Source: Pseudomonadota bacterium (GTDB taxonomy: Bacteria; Pseudomonadota; Gammaproteobacteria; Steroidobacterales; Steroidobacteraceae). Taken from it: 8,548 nt of DNA. Below are positions 7,413 through 8,548 of this stretch, in pieces. Under the pieces are notes generated by a model. It ran no database searches. It was not told the origin of the DNA and worked only from the letters and a program-made list of their open reading frames with translations. Every line of letters begins with the position of its first letter. Position 1 is the first letter of the stretch. The stretch is from contig CANGMU010000089.1 in NCBI GenBank assembly GCA_947454665.1, positions 1 to 8,548 of the forward strand, given 5' to 3'. The position numbers and the translations under genes are program-made.

Positions 7413-7934
7413 TCAGACGAGGGCCTGGGGCAGATCGAGCGCGATCAGGAAATGCTCGAAGAGGTAACGGATGAAGCGCAGCTGGTCGTGCAGCCCATGA
7501 TCGCCATCCAGCAGGTGCAACTGCGCCCGGCTGGTCTTGGCGAAGCGGACGCTGTCCTCGCAGGGGACGACCTCGTCACGCCAGCCGTGCACGACGGTGA
7601 CCGGACAATCGAGCCGACCGGTGCGCAACTGAGGCAGACCCGGGACATACAGCGCGGGCGCCATCAGGAAGAGCCCGCGCGCATGCAGCGGCGGAGCGGC
7701 CATCAGGGACACGAAACCACCGAGGCTGGAACCCACGAGCACGAGCTCACCGGGCAGGTCCTTGCAGAAGTCGGCGAGCCGGGTGACGCGGTCCGCCGGC
7801 GAATCGATGCCGCGGTAATCAACGGACTCGACCTCATAGCCCTCGGAACGTGCGGTCTCGGCGAGGGCGGTGATCTTGGTGCCCCAGGGTCCACTGTCCT
7901 TGCCGTGGGAAAAGACGACATAGCGCTTGCTCAT
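7413..7934 (-). CDS. Small alpha/beta-fold hydrolase (serine hydrolase)
   Basis: A 173-residue soluble alpha/beta hydrolase with no signal peptide. It shows an oxyanion-side HGKDSGPWG loop (10-18), the nucleophile elbow GSSLGG with S70 in GxSxG, a probable catalytic aspartate D120 in GWRDEVVP, and the catalytic histidine H146 in DGDHGLHD. Short length and motif spacing resemble the compact YqiA/YcfP-like or RBBP9-like hydrolases, but I cannot assign a substrate. I chose ATG at 7934 over an upstream in-frame start at 8012 because the strand-forming core (KRYVVFSHG) starts right after it. This choice also gives an exact 4-base ATGA overlap (7931-7934) with the upstream gene's stop. Its position between that gene and plsB (11-base gap) suggests co-expression with phospholipid synthesis, so an acyl-ester substrate is a fair guess but only a guess. 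Confidence 0.87.
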   Translation of the reverse strand: MSKRYVVFSHGKDSGPWGTKITALAETARSEGYEVESVDYRGIDSPADRVTRLADFCKDLPGELVLVGSSLGGFVSLMAAPPLHARGLFLMAPALYVPGLPQLRTGRLDCPVTVVHGWRDEVVPCEDSVRFAKTSRAQLHLLDGDHGLHDQLRFIRYLFEHFLIALDLPQALV

Positions 7935-8548
7935 GCGCGGGATCTTAGCGCGTATGGGTTCACCGGGACCGGCTGGGTCCGGCTGCCGGAGGCCTTCTGG
8001 ACCAGCAGCCAACCTATCGGCGCCCCCCGCCCGGGTGCCGCATCGAGTCCGTACACCATGCGGAATTCGCCGCGGACCGCCGTCGCGAGATCGTTGAGGG
8101 ACCCATCGCAGATCACGAAAGGTCGCGTCGGCAGACCCACTGACTCAAAGGCCCCTTCAGCGACGAGCCGCTCCAGGAACTGCAGCACCTGGTGGCAAGC
8201 GCGCTCGCCCACATCCGGCTCGTCCCGCTCGCGGGAAGCCCAGCGTGTCGCGCGTTCGATGGACTGCGCGACCCAGGCCAGGAGCCGGCGCGCACGCAAG
8301 GACAAGGGCGGCAACCCGGACGCAGCCTGAGTCCCCTGCAAGGCGCGCAAGGGCAGCGCACCCAGGGACGGCTGACGGGAATCCTGGAAGGCATTCACGC
8401 CGAGTGCGGCGAACTGCAGCGCCTCTGAGGCGCTGACCGACGTGGCAGGCCGACATCCCGGCCGCACCGGCAACTGAAACGCTGCGGCATTCCACCAGGC
8501 GGGCGCCGCCGCATCGGCAGCAGCCAGCAGACCCGCAAACACCCCGCA
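7931..8548 (-). CDS. C-terminal part of a contractile tail-sheath-like protein (5' end outside window)
   Basis: 205 residues are visible and the frame is open to the right edge, so the true start is outside; a GTG at 8542 lies in frame but is probably internal. The order of segments follows contractile tail-sheath C-terminal regions as I remember them. GVFAGLLAAADAAAPAWWNA (2-21) resembles the sheath AGxxARxD...GxWKAPA segment. A Ser/Glu stretch leads to ALGVNAF (48-54), like the sheath LNxxGVNxI. RRLLAWVAQSIERATRWASRE (87-107) resembles RRLxxxIExSIxxxTxWAxFE. FLERLVAEGAF (124-134) resembles FLxxLWRxGAL, and PFVICD (143-148) resembles FFVRCD. The end is less typical, with a Pro/Arg-rich tail (about 186-205). 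This is by-eye similarity, not a search. The stop overlaps the hydrolase start by 4 bases (ATGA), so it belongs to the plsB operon. Composition looks like its neighbours. Phage, injection-system or domesticated origin cannot be told from here. Confidence 0.62.
   Translation of the reverse strand, partial: CGVFAGLLAAADAAAPAWWNAAAFQLPVRPGCRPATSVSASEALQFAALGVNAFQDSRQPSLGALPLRALQGTQAASGLPPLSLRARRLLAWVAQSIERATRWASRERDEPDVGERACHQVLQFLERLVAEGAFESVGLPTRPFVICDGSLNDLATAVRGEFRMVYGLDAAPGRGAPIGWLLVQKASGSRTQPVPVNPYALRSRA

Noticed and set aside
7940..7950. TAAGAT just before the hydrolase start as a possible -10 element
   Set aside because: Two mismatches from consensus, no -35 box, and it lies in the coding end of the upstream overlapping gene; co-transcription explains expression better.
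7452..8330. Plus-strand open frame of 292 residues over the hydrolase and sheath-like genes
   Set aside because: It crosses the junction of two overlapping minus-strand genes and lacks any recognisable fold, whereas the minus frames have catalytic and family motifs.

Overview
The window is dense, GC-rich bacterial chromosome with almost no intergenic space. The proteins look gammaproteobacterial, and the high GC and protein style suggest the Xanthomonadales/Lysobacterales. That placement is inferred from memory of related proteins, not from a search. Nine protein-coding genes are supported; two of them run off the window edges. No RNA genes, insertion sequences, CRISPR arrays or long repeats were seen, and no stretch over 300 bases lacks a gene.

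Left end (1-645): a minus-strand HAD-family nucleotidase of the YrfG type. Its 3' end leaves the window and its last codons overlap a strong hairpin terminator that reads on the plus strand. The gene is head-to-head with the next one, and the start codons lie 22 bases apart or overlap, depending on which start is used.

Middle (644/668-4932): a five-gene plus-strand cluster. In order it holds a PHP-domain phosphoesterase/exonuclease (YciV/RNase AM family), a small YdcH-like DUF465 protein, an MscS-family mechanosensitive channel, the ribosome-rescue hydrolase ArfB, and aerobic glycerol-3-phosphate dehydrogenase GlpD. The last four are joined by overlaps of 8, 4 and 1 bases, so they are probably one transcription and translation unit.

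Right part (4954-8548): a minus-strand cluster converging on glpD. It is transcribed from a partial gene at the right edge, through a small alpha/beta hydrolase, into plsB (glycerol-3-phosphate acyltransferase). GlpD and PlsB both consume sn-glycerol 3-phosphate, one by oxidation and one by acylation, and their genes meet tail-to-tail 21 bases apart.

The most unexpected element is the partial gene at the right edge. Its visible 205 residues follow the pattern of the C-terminal part of contractile phage tail-sheath proteins, yet it overlaps the hydrolase by 4 bases and so appears built into a membrane-lipid operon. A second point of interest is a symmetric -10 element (653-659) that could drive both divergent genes as nearly leaderless transcripts.
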